This document shows positions 23,974 to 37,752 of a DNA stretch of 64,000 nucleotides, piece by piece. A program made the position numbers and the translations under genes. Source of the DNA: Carettochelys insculpta (lineage: Eukaryota; Chordata; Testudines; Carettochelyidae); assembly GCF_033958435.1 (NCBI RefSeq), contig NC_134142.1, positions 100,325,001-100,389,000 on the forward strand. The letters run 5' to 3'. Position 1 is the stretch's first letter. Every line of letters begins with the position of its first letter. Under the pieces are notes generated by a model. It was not told where the DNA came from. It did not search any database and worked only from the letters and a program-made list of their open reading frames with translations.

Positions 23974-25014
23974 TGTGCAATGACAGAAACCATACAGCAC
24001 AACTGCAAAGAATTTGTTTGTATGCACCTCTCCCATTTGGATATCTGTATGTCAAGCAATGTATAACTCCAAATGAATAAAAGTTACCTAACAGTTCTTG
24101 CTGATAAAATGTGGGTCAACCTTCTGGCAGAAAATTTAGGAACCATACCTAGCTCTCACTGCACTAGGAAGCAGGTAATTTCTATTCTCAGGGAATACAA
24201 AACTATACTAATTCTCCTTCCTTCTCCAAGATATTATTCTAGCTTCACTGTGATTCGAGTTACTATTTCCTCTGTAAAGACAGTGGATTTTTTCCTACCT
24301 AACAGGCAGTGTCATTTTAGCTGGAAGCTTAATGCAATATATGTGATGTTCCCACAGGTAATGGTTTTCTAAATTTTAAATTCTGTACAAGTAACAAGGA
24401 ATGAAGAAAAATATACACGCTGCTGTTTAAGACTTGATTTGTTATGTGTAACATAAGATCACTGAATAGACCTTCAGAAAACAGGTATGCGAGACTCTAG
24501 GCAAAGCTTGTATGCTGTGGAATCTAAGGTTGTTTATACAAAAGTTTCTCTGTAATTAATCCCTACTGCATACAAGTAGCCTTTGCTGTTTGGTTGTGAG
24601 AAATAACTGATGTTTTTCAGGGTTCAGCTTGGCTGGAAATAGTCTCATCCCATGAAACTATCAATAGGAGCAAGAAGAGTTAATCATACAACAGGCAGCT
24701 ACCTAACCTTTACTGTGTTCCAGTTAGATCATGAATTATGAACAGCTTTTTATCCTTTGGATTATGGGGCAGTTTCATTCTCTAATGCATGCCAGTTACA
24801 TCACCTAGGCTATATCATGACCTGTGCTGTTATCTTGACAGAGCTCAAAAACTAACGTGATTTATCTACACACAAAATTCCACAGGGTTTAACTAAATGT
24901 GTATATTTAAGATGCTTTATTATTTATATTATCACATAATTAAACCAATTTAAACCTGACACCTCAATTTATCTTAAAGTATTTCCTTGCCAGTTGAGGC
25001 TAAGGCTGACAACC

Positions 25015-25338
25015 TTCTGCCTCTCCTAGATGCGAAAGCGTGCCTTTTGTCAAGAGGGTCTTTCAACAAAAAGGCCGTGTGGATGCTTTTGGGTGGGGTG
25101 TGGCAGAGCTTCTCTCAACAGACAGGTCAACCAGGACAATGGGCAGCCCTGTCTGTTGTGCTTCCTGGTGCCTGTTTTGTGGAGAGAGCAGCCAGGCAGG
25201 TGGGCCACTGTGTCAACAGAGTGGAGCACTTTTCTGATTGGCTTTTGTGTGTGTTCCTCTCTTTCAACAGAAGTTTTGTCAGGAAATCTCTTCCGTCAGT
25301 GACTTCTGTCGACAGAGCATTGTAGTGTAACAGTAGCC
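25015..25338. mobile_element. GTCGACAGA-family DNA transposon, copy 4 (inverted)
   Basis: The right end reads, in reverse complement, GGCTACTGTTACACTACA, like the left end of the copy at 14858-15272, and internal blocks match in inverted orientation. The left end is diverged or truncated. Confidence 0.6.
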
Positions 25339-28105
25339 AGACAGAAAAAAACCAGTTACACAGCTGTAAGAAGTTGCACACAGGAGTTTCCAGTGTGTAG
25401 CCTTATCTAACTTAAAGGCATATTTTAGTTATAATTACACGAGGCTGTTTGTGGAAGAGTTCTAAGCAATGTTCAGCTAAGTCATTATTCAGCTGGGAAA
25501 CCTGAAAAGAATACCTAGGTACTGGAAAAAATGATGTGAATTATTCTAGAGGTAGCACCTGAAGCAAAGTGAGTCCTAGGGACACGAGTAACTGTTGTTA
25601 AGTATACAGAAGCTCTTTGGCAGACAACATTCTGGGGCAAGTAGCAGTTGCATGGAAGTATGTTGTTCATTAGTATGGAAATAAAACAGAGGAGGTAGAG
25701 ATAGGGGTTATAGAAACTGGCACCTCCCAGCAACCATTCTCACTAACAGCATATGACTGCCATCGACCCTGCTGTCTTGAGTAGGTCAGAGCATCATAGC
25801 AGTAGGCTAGGATGAATAACGAAGCAGACAGAGCAAGGATTAAACCTTCATCTTCCAGAGCCCGGACTACTATCATCTCTCTCTCTCTCTCACACACACA
25901 CATACACACAAAGTTCAGGTTTCAATCCCAAAATGACTGAATTCCATTTTTGCCAAAACATTTAAAAGTAATTTTCCCTAATACAAAAACAAAACAAAAG
26001 AAAACAAAAATCAACCCCTCCACAGTTACTGCAAAATAGAGCTGCCATCCACCAGTCAGTTGTACTTTGTTCCCAAGCCCTTTCTCAACCAACACCCCAG
26101 AATGGTCTGGACTCAGACAAAACCGGGGAAATTTACATCTTGAACGTTTGTAGCAACAAACAGTCTGGTGGTACTTTTTGCAAGAGTAAGATGTTAACTC
26201 TGGCAAGCTACCTAGTTTTCAGTTCGCATAATATTCTGCTTACCAACAATTTCCCTTGCAGTTCCAACTGGATGCTGTATGCATCTTCACTAAATTGTTA
26301 TGCGATGGGGCTGCCTGTGTAACTGCTAGTTACAGAGCCTGTGGCATTTCAGAAGATTGATGTTGCCTGTATATTACCTCAGAAGGCTTACGGCAATTTG
26401 AGTTCCTTGGATGAAAGGTATATGGAAGTGCAAAGAAACAGTGTCTGTTTAAAAATTATTAAAATTGTTCATTATAATCACTATTCACTGAACAATGTCA
26501 CCCACTGAACTACATGTATGTGGCAGTGAAGATAGAGCACAGGCCCTTTTATACTTGAGATCATGGAAAATCTGTGAGTGGTATCACACTATATATGCTT
26601 TGCAAGCTTCAGCCACAAAATGCTTCATCAGCACAATCACATGAGCAAATATGACATGGCATCCAATAGAGGGCACTGAAACAAAACACTTAACTATAAT
26701 TTATTGGAGGGCAACTATATTAGCATACAGGTCCTGCAGCCTGACAGACATAATCGACCACAATGGTTTCATTATCAGTTCAGCAGTCTAAGAGACTCTA
26801 TGCTAAGATTTACCTAATAGATTATAATGGATTTGAAAGCACTCTTCCAATCATGCTTACCAAATAAATAGTTAACTAAAATACTCTGTTATATACTAAA
26901 TTCCATTATGTTTTCAAAATACATAGTTAGATGATGTCCAAGATACTTGTGAGGCAAGGGCCAACAACTTTTCCAAGGCAGAGTGCTGAAATTTGACTCT
27001 TTGACCTCTATATATGGTCCAGGTGCCAGTGATACTTTTTAAAGTCACTAACAGTCCCACTTACAACAGCTTCATTAATGATTGAATTAAGATGCAGAGG
27101 TTTACTGTTTAGGTGGTAATTGATAGCACTAGCTTGTCTTTTGTTAATCCACATGCGGCATGGCTTTGAGGAAGCTCCCTGCTGCATGATGAAAAAGGGG
27201 CAGGGCTGAGCTTATGCCTTGCATGCCAGTGAAAATCAGTTCATGTGCCATGGTTGCTGACCTCTGTTGTAAGGCTTAAAATTAGAGCATATAGCTTCTT
27301 TTTGTCCATGAGCATGCACACAGCATGTGTGCCTCTGTGCATGTGACATTGGGCTAGTCAGCCTTCTCCATGCTCATGAGCCCGCAAGACAGCAAACAGA
27401 AAAGTTATAGATATGAAACATCTGAACTCCTCCCTCTGAGCTGGTTGCCGATGATTCACCTTGCAGTTATGTTCCACTTTAGCCTTGTTTTCAGGAGCAG
27501 ATACTATAGTCCTAGGATCAGGAGGTCTGATTTTGATCTATTTTCTGGCCACGAGAACTTTAACATGAGCCCTGCTTACCAGACTGGACCCATTTGAATG
27601 TCTGCATCCACTGCAGTTTCAGCAGAGGATGTGGACATTTTATGATAATTTCTGGAATGTAGATTGCTTCAAAGATCACTTCAAAAATTCTACTAAAATC
27701 TATGTAAACGAAAATCTATTTTATGGAACGCTACATCCTCTAAATTTAGAAAAAAATAATGCTGTAAGAGGATGGTTCCTAATAACAAGAGCAGAAAAGT
27801 AGCACTATTCTACTCCTGACACACTGATGTTCCATTAGCGGGTCTAACATTGATTCATAATGTGTATTCTTGGGGAAAATAAAGTCCATGCTTCAGTTTT
27901 TCCATCTATAAAATGGAGATAATAATTGCCTGACTCTCAGGAAGGTTGCAATGCTTAATCATAGCTGTGGAGCTCTAAGATGAAATACATGGTATAAACG
28001 CAGAGTCTTATACTGTTTTATCATCAGTTCCCGTTCTGTCTTTCCCACAGCAGTGGAGTTTACAAACAGAAAAAAAATGTATTTTCTCAGTCTGGGGAAC
28101 CTGGG
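25339..28105. other. Intergenic DNA between NELL1 and SLC6A5: no gene seen
   Basis: AT-rich sequence. A MIR-like fragment at about 27885-27960 (CCATCTATAAAATGGAGATAA) is the only recognisable piece besides the TC/CA tract. Short frames in it show no family pattern. Confidence 0.45.
25874..25910. repeat. (TC)n(CA)n microsatellite
   Basis: A run of TC dinucleotides passing directly into CA dinucleotides. Confidence 0.9.
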
Positions 28106-28272
28106 CAGTGTTCTCTCTATTCTTTTTCCATCCATTTGCACCCGCGAATGTGCAGTTATGCACCACCAGCAAAAACACATACTGCCAGCTGTAGGCACAC
28201 TGCTAATCATCTGGCTGGCATTTAAATCTCTCCAGGGTGGCGGCCCAAGTGCTCAACTTACAGGGAACACTG
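28106..28272. mobile_element. Short hAT-like MITE
   Basis: Begins CAGTGTTCTCT and ends AGGGAACACTG, inverted repeats of hAT style. Flanks AACCTGGG (28098-28105) and GTCCTGGG (28273-28280) agree at 6 of 8 positions. Length is 167 bp with no coding capacity. Confidence 0.75.
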
Positions 28273-29245
28273 GTCCTGGGAGTTGCTGCAAAACTCCCAA
28301 ACACTCAGGAATTCCCAGGATTGGGCCCTTGACATGTACCTCATTCACAGCCTTAACACAATGCAAATGTATGTTTTGGTTTTATTTCATTAGTATGTTT
28401 GTTTCAGTCTCATGCAGAAATCTTGTGATTAGATATCAAACTGGAACTTTGCACTGGTTTTCCACTGTTAGTGAAAATGGCTGAATTAGTATCACTTTAA
28501 TACCACAGTGCTGGTATCTGAGAATCCATTAAAGTATATATATTGGTATATATTTTCACCTTTACATTGCAATTACAAAGACAGGAAAAGCCCAGGTTTA
28601 CATCCTAAAACAAGAGAGAAATGCTGTAAAAGTCAGCATGAAGCTTCCATTTCTATAACTACACTACTCTTTCTTTTCCTTGCCATCTCTCAATATCAAT
28701 CTCTTTCCACCTCCTGTTTTTTGTGGTTCAAAAATCTTTGTCGTGATTGATTTGATACAATAAAAGGTCTTAAATAGATTCAATTCATCCTTAAAAAAAT
28801 TATTAATTATTCAACAAGCTCCAGAGTCTTAATACTTAAGAATCTAACCATTTAATTGATATTTGTTTCTGCAGCTGTGCAATCTCTCTCTTTCCCAGGA
28901 GAGCTGTTTTTGGTTGCTGCTCAAGGCTTCTAACAATCAAATGGATCAATTCCGTGGATACCTTATGGCAGTGTGTTAAGTAAGAATGATGTCTGAGGTG
29001 GAGGGGGTTATTTTCAGGAGACATAACGCTAACATTTTTTCTTTTAAACACTGGACATTTATTTAGTGTTTTTAGAATCCATACATTACAGGATAAATTC
29101 TAATTTATAACATCAGAATATAATAAGCAAATATATAATACAGTAAATTGCATTTTTACACATAAATACAAAATCTGAGGTAGGGCCTCAAGAGTAATGA
29201 CTTATTAAATGAATAATGTACAGCATATAATATGCACTATATAAG

Positions 29246-29271
29246 ATATATATATATATATATATATATAT
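29246..29271. repeat. (TA)n microsatellite
   Basis: About 13 uninterrupted AT/TA dinucleotides. Confidence 0.95.
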
Positions 29272-30708
29272 GATGCATCCTTTGTAACATAATAAATTTT
29301 TTCCATGTATAGCTAATGAAAAAGTACAACAACCTGATAAGGGTACATATCTTTATCCATAGGCAGCAGTACCCCTAGAGAATGCCTGTAAGTATATGAC
29401 ATTACGCAAGTAATTAAGAATTAACCTATTCAGTGATAGGTCCACAATAAAGTGCCAAAAAGACACGGATGCAGATCCTCTACTGATATAAACTGTCACA
29501 ATTCTATTGGCTGCAATGGAACTATGACAGCCTGTACCAGCTGAGGATCTGCTCCACAAGATACACTACATACTAGAAGTTACAGACAATAACATTATAC
29601 TGAACATTAATTATATTTCTAACAATGAAATACACCTATAAGGCAAATGGTTACCTGAAGATGTATTTAAAACATGATGGGCAAATCATAATAATGTAAG
29701 CCATAAGGTCCAGCCCAGCTCTCACATTTTAAATTAAACCCATCAAGAAAGTCTCTCTTTAGTTATACGCTGCCTGAAGGTGAAAAAGGCAGAAGCCATA
29801 AATACTATAAATGCTTTTCTCCCTCTGAGTCTGTGGCATGAGTCCCCTGGAATACTAAGCCTCAGCCATTTCACAAATACAGTATATTATTTACAGGAAG
29901 TTTATCTACAAGCTAAGAAACAAGCATCTCATAAACCCACCAGACCTAGTGGCAGCTTTTAAGAAACCCAGTTAAAATGCTTTCTAACCATGAGCATTGC
30001 ATGCCAAAGCCATGCAGCCTGCAACTAAAAACATCAACAATCCACAACAGTCTTTCTTAAGTTCAGATTGCAAAACACAGAGATGCAAAACAAACAAAAA
30101 TAAATGTCTGCATAAAAAAGCAACCATTAAAACACAGCTAGCAAGAGATCATTATAAGCCACATAACTGTGTATGTATTCAAATAAAGGACTGCTGTTAA
30201 AACAAGTGAATTGGAAATGGCAAGAGGAAATCACAATAAATGGGAAGTGATGATCTTCAGTGCTGTGGCACATCTATACAATCAATGGAGCAAAACCTAA
30301 CAAAAGGATAACTTGACCCAAATGAAACATTAGTATATAAAGACATTCCAACTCTTTTTCAATTAAAGGTCATTTTGTTAAACCATTCTTTTGGTAACAA
30401 TGTGCTGCTGTGAATAACAAACACAGATCTGTATATTGCTTGCATATTAAAAACACTAGGAAGACCCCTAAGAATTTGAAAATGGCAAAAGATTTGCATT
30501 AAGTATAATTTTAATGCATAGAATAGTGCAGCCCAGCTTGTCCAAAAATTTAATCTCATTTTTAAAAAACTGCCATAGAGAAAATCCTCTCCAGATTTGA
30601 ATGGTTTTTTTTAATCATAAGTCTGATAGACCTGCTTGCAAATAGGTCAACTTTTTGAAAATATGGCTTCCCGCATCTTTAAAACACTTTCTGATATTTA
30701 ATCAGTTA

Positions 30709-31124
30709 GGCTATGTCTACTCTACAGCCACGTGTCAGCAGAAGCTTCTGTCGAAGGGTATCTTCCAAAAAAATTTCTGCCAACAGATTGTGGCCAGACT
30801 ACTACTAAGCAGATCGTAAGAGCAATCTCCTCTGTTGACAGAGAGCAGCCAGATTTCCCAGCCACTCTGTCAACAGAACGGCCAACCGAAGCACAGAGGA
30901 CAAGGCTGCCCCATTTCCTGGAAGCCTTGTCTGTCAACATAAGACACCCCCAGAACATCTAGACTGGCTTTTTGTTGACAGATCTCTGTCCACAGAGGCT
31001 TTCTGCCTCATAGGGGAGTGACAGAATGCTGTCGACAGAAGTGCCGATTTACTGTCCACAGAATGCCTTGGGAATGCAGATGCTCTGCGGGTTTTGTCAA
31101 CAAAATTTTAGTTTAGACATAGAC
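30709..31124. mobile_element. GTCGACAGA-family DNA transposon, copy 5, with TTA target duplication
   Basis: The left end GGCTATGTCTACTCT and the reverse complement of the right end (GTCTATGTCTAAACT) are inverted repeats, and TTA flanks both sides (30706-30708 and 31125-31127). This assigns the whole family to a 3-bp TTA-targeting group, most likely PIF/Harbinger. Internal TCTGTTGACAGA motifs and the central block match the other copies. Confidence 0.8.
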
Positions 31125-33944
31125 TTACTCAATTACTTTCATGTTTAGAAAATGTTCAAAGTTTGTGCAAACTTTACTAGATAATGATAAAGTGCTTTCC
31201 CCAACTGTAATACTACTTCGCATTTGAAGGGACACTTTTAGGTAATTTAACCTCTACTTTTAGTTTTGATAAATAAAATTAAAAAATTACAGAAGTATTT
31301 CCACTTTTTTAGTTTAATTAAAAATTTGTTTCCCCTTTTTTAAAATTTAATATATCCCCTGCAGGTTTTGCAAGCCAAACAGTGGTGCATGAAAATCAGA
31401 AAATGAAAATGAGTAGTTTATTTTCAGTTTTTCGACTGAAAGCCTGATTCTATGCCATTGTTGTCAGTGGGAACAGGCCCAAAGCCAAAGATAAGTACCG
31501 AAAAAGTACAGCTACATGAATGATGGAAAATAAGTATATTTTTCATATTCTCCCCCTTTTAGTAATCTAAGTAATGGCATAGCAATATTTTATTTATATT
31601 TGATTTGTTATCAGTGTCCCTTCAAACAATTTATCTTTACACTTTAAAAACAGAAAATTAACTACTGATATTCTTACGCAGTGGTAGTTATCAGTATCAG
31701 TTTACAGAATTAGTTAATCTCAGTTCAAACAAACGTGTTCTCTGAAAAACAAGTAACTGAAAAGGTTTCACAACTATTAGGCAAACTCATCATTTTCCAG
31801 CAAACATGACAATATTTATAATATTTTTTTTAAAAAATCACAATATCAGAAGTTCATAAAAATTGGGTTGGACTCCAGAAAAAATCAAACTTGGGTTTTA
31901 GCCAGGAAGGTTGAAAAAAAAAAAGTCAAGAATTATTCATCTTCTTAAAAACACACCATTCCAGAGAGATGGTGGTGATTGTTGTTCCAACCTTTCTAGT
32001 TGGAAAGACAGACGATAATTCATTTCATGTGAGACAGTTTTCTTTTTCCCTCAGCCAAGGAGGCTTGGAGGGGCTAATTTTCACCTTGTATTTATGAAGT
32101 TTCATTATGCCAAAAACTGGGTAGCTCCTCAAACACTGCTCACACAGAGAAATAAATCTCCGAACAAGTTAGAATAGCAGCTCTATATTGAATCAGCTGG
32201 CAAAGCCAAATCAAGTTGGTACAGTTTTAAGGCAGAGATGCTTGTGAAATGGCCACCATCTTAATGATCTGTGTAATACAGGGACAAATAAAGATACCAA
32301 ACTGAAAAAAGCGTAATACAGCTTCAGAGGAGCCAATGCTTCAAAATCTATTCCCACGTGATTTAATGACATATATTTGATTGTGCTTCATGTATACTGC
32401 CTGAAGATTGAATATCCCTAGCAGCATCAATATCTGGCAACACTATTTGCCCCATGAAAGAGAAAGTTCAGCAAAATGATTTTTTTAACATCTATATACA
32501 AAATAGATTATTTCTTTTGCAAATGTTACATTAAGGTCTAGTTGTTTTTGTTTTCTTCAACAGGATGAAAACATCACATCTACAGACACATTTAAACTGA
32601 ATATTTACCTGAGACCCTGTAATAAGACCACAAACAAAAAAGGACATGATATAAACAGTCCCCCAAAAGAAAATTACATTTAGATTGACTAGTACAATAG
32701 TGGGGAAAAAAACCCAGGCTACACTAATCTAAACTCACGATATCTCTACATTGGTTGATAAGATATTTATAGGGACATAAAACATCACTAATACACACTA
32801 CATGAACACTGACCACTCTTTAAAAATCTCATGTGTGTATATAATACAACATAAAGGTTGCAGTTTTACCAATTACTGAAGACATATTTTTCTCCCTCTT
32901 TACAGTGCAACTTTACAATAAATTTGGGTAATTTATATTCAGTTAATGAAAAGGTTCTCTTAAAAATCTATATTTTTACTCTGTCCACTAGGTAACAGAA
33001 ATGTTTAAGACATATATTGGATTTCTCAGTAACTGAGATTATGCTACTGTAATGCAATTTTATAACTACAATCTACTAAAGCTACCCATTCTCTTAAGTA
33101 TAACTTTATCTATCCAGTCTTATAACTTCTTTGTATTTGTTTTTAAAAGGTTGACAGCAAATAATTAAGGACAACTATGCACAGCTTAGATTATTATAAG
33201 AGGATATTGTCTTGAAGAGTATTTTTTTTTGTCTTGAAGTAGTTTACACACTCACTATAGAGAGAGACAGAAATAGGAGTTCAGCTCTTACCCCTTTGGC
33301 TGAAAGAGAAGAATATATATCTACAAGAAGTTTATAATAGAACAAATAAGGGATTCACAAAGTTGAACTACACAGCTTCTAATAACTGTTATCATGTGGA
33401 AAGTAGAGTACACCTACTACTGTAAGAATATAAAATTAGGCACAAATTATATGATGGCTTCTTTACGGGAGATTTTAAACAAAAGTGAAGACAGCAAAGA
33501 AAATGTTCGGAATACTTGGATGAAGTTAATACAACTGGGTTGTACTTATGTGTGCAGTTTGTCAATAAAGTGAAAGTTTAGATACCTGTCCTTAATGTAA
33601 CTGAGGCATTTTAATGAAGAAGACATCAAATTATTAATGGAAATCCTTAAATTAATTAAAGTAGTGGTGCCCATCTGCATCATTATGGCACTACTTCAAA
33701 CCAGCTTTCAGACTCAAATACAACTTTGGTCCTGATCTATAGAATATGCTTCACATGTGCTTTTATTTTTCTTCTCAGAAGTGTTGAATGGCTCATTGAG
33801 CCCTTCCTGTTTTGATGTCATGTGTCATATACCAGAGCATGGTGTTTAAAGGTTAACTCCTCTACTGAGTCAGAAAGCCTTCCAGTAAGTGTAAGTATAA
33901 TCAACACTTATTTGATAGAAGGGTTGTTTGCACACTAAAGGCCA

Positions 33945-34055
33945 CATTCTGCTATCAGTGTATACATTTGGAATGACTCCATCAGGGCCAGTGGTGCCAC
34001 ACTGGATTTACTTCAGTATTATGGAGGTCAGAATCTGGCCACATTATCCACTTTT
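33945..34055. repeat. Imperfect palindromic ancient repeat
   Basis: GGCCACATTCTGCTATCAG on the left pairs with GAGGTCAGAATCTGGCCACA on the right across about 110 bp, with GGATTTACTTCAG inside. The same motif set (gatttacaccagtgtaaa, GGTCAGAATCTGG) recurs weakly near 2.5, 2.8, 36.9, 41.2 and 51.0 kb. Confidence 0.5.
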
Positions 34056-34523
34056 TTCCCCAGACCTTCCCGATGGTCAAATTATCTGTTCAGTTGCATT
34101 GCTAATGAATTCTCAGTCCCATGCCAAAGGGTCTGTGCCTGCATGCAACAGAGCAGAACCATATCTAAATGGTTAAACAAAAATCATTCCCGTTGGACTG
34201 TGCAAGACCAGCAAGCCAACAACAACAAAAAAATAGTTAGTGGGGAGGGGGGACTGGAAGAGGGCCAGAGGGTTTGACCAATTGCACCACGTCATGTTGC
34301 TATTTCATAGAGAAAATAATAGATCTTGGGCACCACTAAAAACCAACAAAATAAGAACAGTACTTAAAGTGGCCGTCTAGTTCTTCACTACAGCATGCAA
34401 CAACAAGTTCTACTTTCTAAGCAACCACATTCAGGAACTGTGAAAAAGAATGAAGGAGAAGGTGGGAAACTAATAAAAGAAAAATTAAAAAGAATACACA
34501 TTATTGCATCAGTATAAGAATTA

Positions 34524-34730
<207 letters not shown>

Positions 34731-35609
34731 TTACAATTCAATGGAGAAAATTAGTTTAGTCTGAAACTACTGAAAATATCCTTCATGGGGATATTAAATG
34801 CTCTGCTGCTCAGTGCTTCTTTTGCAAAAGTTTGCAAGATTAGTAAATGATAAAATGCCCAGATTTTAATTATATACCCCCCACACACACGCACACGCGG
34901 GCACCCCGCATACAAAGGGAACTCATAACCACTGCCACAGATTGCTGAACTCACTCACTAAAGGACATGTGCTCAGTTACTTAGCCCAATCCTCTAAGCT
35001 GTGGGTAGCTGCTTCAAAATAATTGAATTTTGGTTTAGCATATTTCCCAAAAGTATACAAATGAATAAAAGTAATACATTGCTATGAGTGAGCAAAGCTT
35101 TTAATTAGCTGATGGCAAAAATATATCACTTCTATCTGTGGCAAAAAAAAAGGTAGTAGATTAACCAGGCAAAATTATCAACAATGAAAACCTTCCTAAT
35201 CTTTCCAGTGAGCTCTTTATTGAAGGTATAATTTGGTTGGAGCATTCATATATATATGAAAAAAGAAAACATATTACTGAGGGTTTAGGAGGGAACAATT
35301 ATATGTATATTACCAATTAAATTGTCTCAACTCTCTGTATCAGTTATTTTATTCCCTGCTTAATTACCAGTTTGCAACCTTTGCCTCCCAAATCACCAAT
35401 AATAAATTTATTCTAAAGACTCAGTGTTTCAGGAAATACTGCACTGAAGTCGAAATAACTGCAGCTCAACTCAATGCTTATCCATAGCTCCCTATCAGCG
35501 TCATTAAATCGCCACAGTCATTCTAATTGATCACCCTACTTTACAATGGATATTCCCTCTTTTGCAGTAATTTTCTTACATATATCTACCTGCCTTTGTA
35601 TTTCCGGTC

Positions 35610-35692
35610 CAGCTCATCAGCTTACCCTGGAAAGCTTATGCTCTAATAAATCTCTAAAATGCTACAAGACTCCTCATTGTTTCTATCGTCAG
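35610..35692 (+). repeat. Interspersed repeat fragment (GAAAGCTTATGCTCTAATAAAT unit)
   Basis: Contains GGAAAGCTTATGCTCTAATA followed by AAATGCTACAAGACTCCTC, the same unit as in the foldback at 23794-23973. Boundaries are approximate. Confidence 0.5.
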
Positions 35693-36512
35693 AGTAGTTA
35701 GCTTGGGAGATAAGTCTTAGCCATATCATTTTGAAAGGAGTAGAGGGGAGTAAGATGGGCAAGTGGAGTGGGGGGAGTTTGTGGAAGCTGTTATGGGAAG
35801 CAACCATGTAATGGCCAACCATATTAACCAGAGTCGCTAATAGGACATGTTGAACTTTTAGAGAGGGAGAGTCAGTAACCCCCTGAAATGCCAGAGGGAG
35901 AAATAACTCCCCTCCAAAAGTTAGTACATAAATAAATAACACAGAAGTCATAAGTCTGTGTGATGGGGAGGGCCAGGGTAGTTTCAATACAATGAAGCAG
36001 CAAAGAGGTTTGGAGAGGAAAGATAACGTTCATTTTCACCATATGTAGCTTGAACTACAAGCGGGACATTCAATGTGATATGCCCAGATGATACTTAGTG
36101 CTTGATGTCTTCTCAGGACTGATGCCTCTTGTTGCATGACTCTATCTAGTGCTAACCTGATGCCTTCTAGTGCCTGAAACTCTTCATGGCTCCCTAGTAC
36201 CTATTGCCTTCTAGGTCCACATTCTGCTTCTGCAAGAGGCAGATTTGAGACCAACCAAAGAGCAGAAAGACCAATGAGTACGTCAGTCATCTGCAACGGA
36301 AGCTGTTTTAGGACTCAATCCTGTGAGAGTCTGAGCACCTTCAGTCCTCACAGGATCAAGCCTATAGTGATTTAGTAGCATTTTTTTTGAAGAATAGGGG
36401 GGAAGTGGGTGTGCATTTCAGTCTGCTGAGCACCTGCACTTTATACCATAATAAAAAAACAAGTTTTCTGAAAAACTGTCCACAATTCCAACAAAATAAT
36501 CTTTTGTGACTA

Positions 36513-36767
<255 letters not shown>

Positions 36768-37674
36768 TTACATACACACTTTCTGTAAACATGAGTATAA
36801 TTACAGATGTACACAATGGCGAAAGAGAGAGAAGGGAGGGGTAGCTAACTATGTAATAATCAATAATGCCCCTGAAAGTTTAGGGCCACATTCTGATCTC
36901 AGTTTCACCAGTGTAAAACCCCATAACCGCATTTAAATCAATGGATTTTCTCTAGATTTACACCATCAGAATCAAAACTGGAATCCTCTCCCTAGGGTAA
37001 CAGGCTTTATTACATGGTCTATTGGCAGTGTTTCCTAATATAATTATGTTAAGTTACTCCATTTCACTTACTGTATAAATAGTAATACATCTGCATACAT
37101 TTGTACATAATTCAGTAACTTTTGTGAACTGCTTATATGTACAGTAATTACACACAGTAGATTTATAGCTACGTGGATGCACATGTAAAAATGATCAGTT
37201 TTATCTTCTGACACATGAAATAATTTAAACTCTAATCTTAAGACATTCAAATACATCAGATATGTGTATTACAGAAAACCACAGTAGAAAGAGATACTAC
37301 TTTGTTTTCTGTGCTCTTTTCCTTCTGCATAATGATTGCATCATGATGGATCAATATAAATCATTTACCATTATAATCTCCAAACATAATATTTTGCCAT
37401 TCTTTCAGCTTGGTCAAAACATGTGGGCATGAGAGGCCATAGGGAGGCTAAGATTCAGTTTCTGATCCTCGTCCTTGACTGCTGTCAATTCTTAAGCCTT
37501 TGTTTTGCCCAGCAGTAAACCAGAAGTTTTAGAATCACAGACAGGTTCTCCCATTCCAGTGCCAATGCTTAGTAGATGTAAAGAAAATACAACACAATGG
37601 CCAGATTCAAAAGAAAATGAAGTATGCTAGGGATTCAGATCCTAGGCTATCCAAACACACATATTTACTTCAGA

Positions 37675-37752
37675 CTGATTCTGCTTTGAGCAGGAGGTTG
37701 GACTAGCTCACCTCCTGAGGGCTCTTCCAATCCTAATCTTCTATGATTCTTC
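37675..37752 (+). repeat. CR1 LINE 3' end fragment
   Basis: TCTGCTTTGAGCAGGAGGTT, then GGACTAG...CACCTCCTGAGGG, CTTCCAATCCTAAT and TTCTATGATTCTTCTATAAAT match the highly conserved CR1 3' terminus with its ATTCTATGATTCT-type microsatellite tail. CR1 is the dominant LINE of birds, turtles and crocodilians. Confidence 0.85.

Larger units (their letters stand above)
29058..34523 (-). other. SLC6A5: Probable SLC6A5 3' UTR and adjacent intergenic DNA
   Basis: Downstream of the SLC6A5 stop codon the minus strand is AT-rich and, apart from the transposon at 30709-31124 and the TA tract, lacks recognised repeats over about 5.5 kb. Several AATAAA hexamers occur on the minus strand (for example 29063-29058 and near 31.4 and 31.6 kb), so the true 3' end cannot be chosen by eye. 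Long 3' UTRs are usual for brain transporters. No other gene was seen. Confidence 0.35.
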
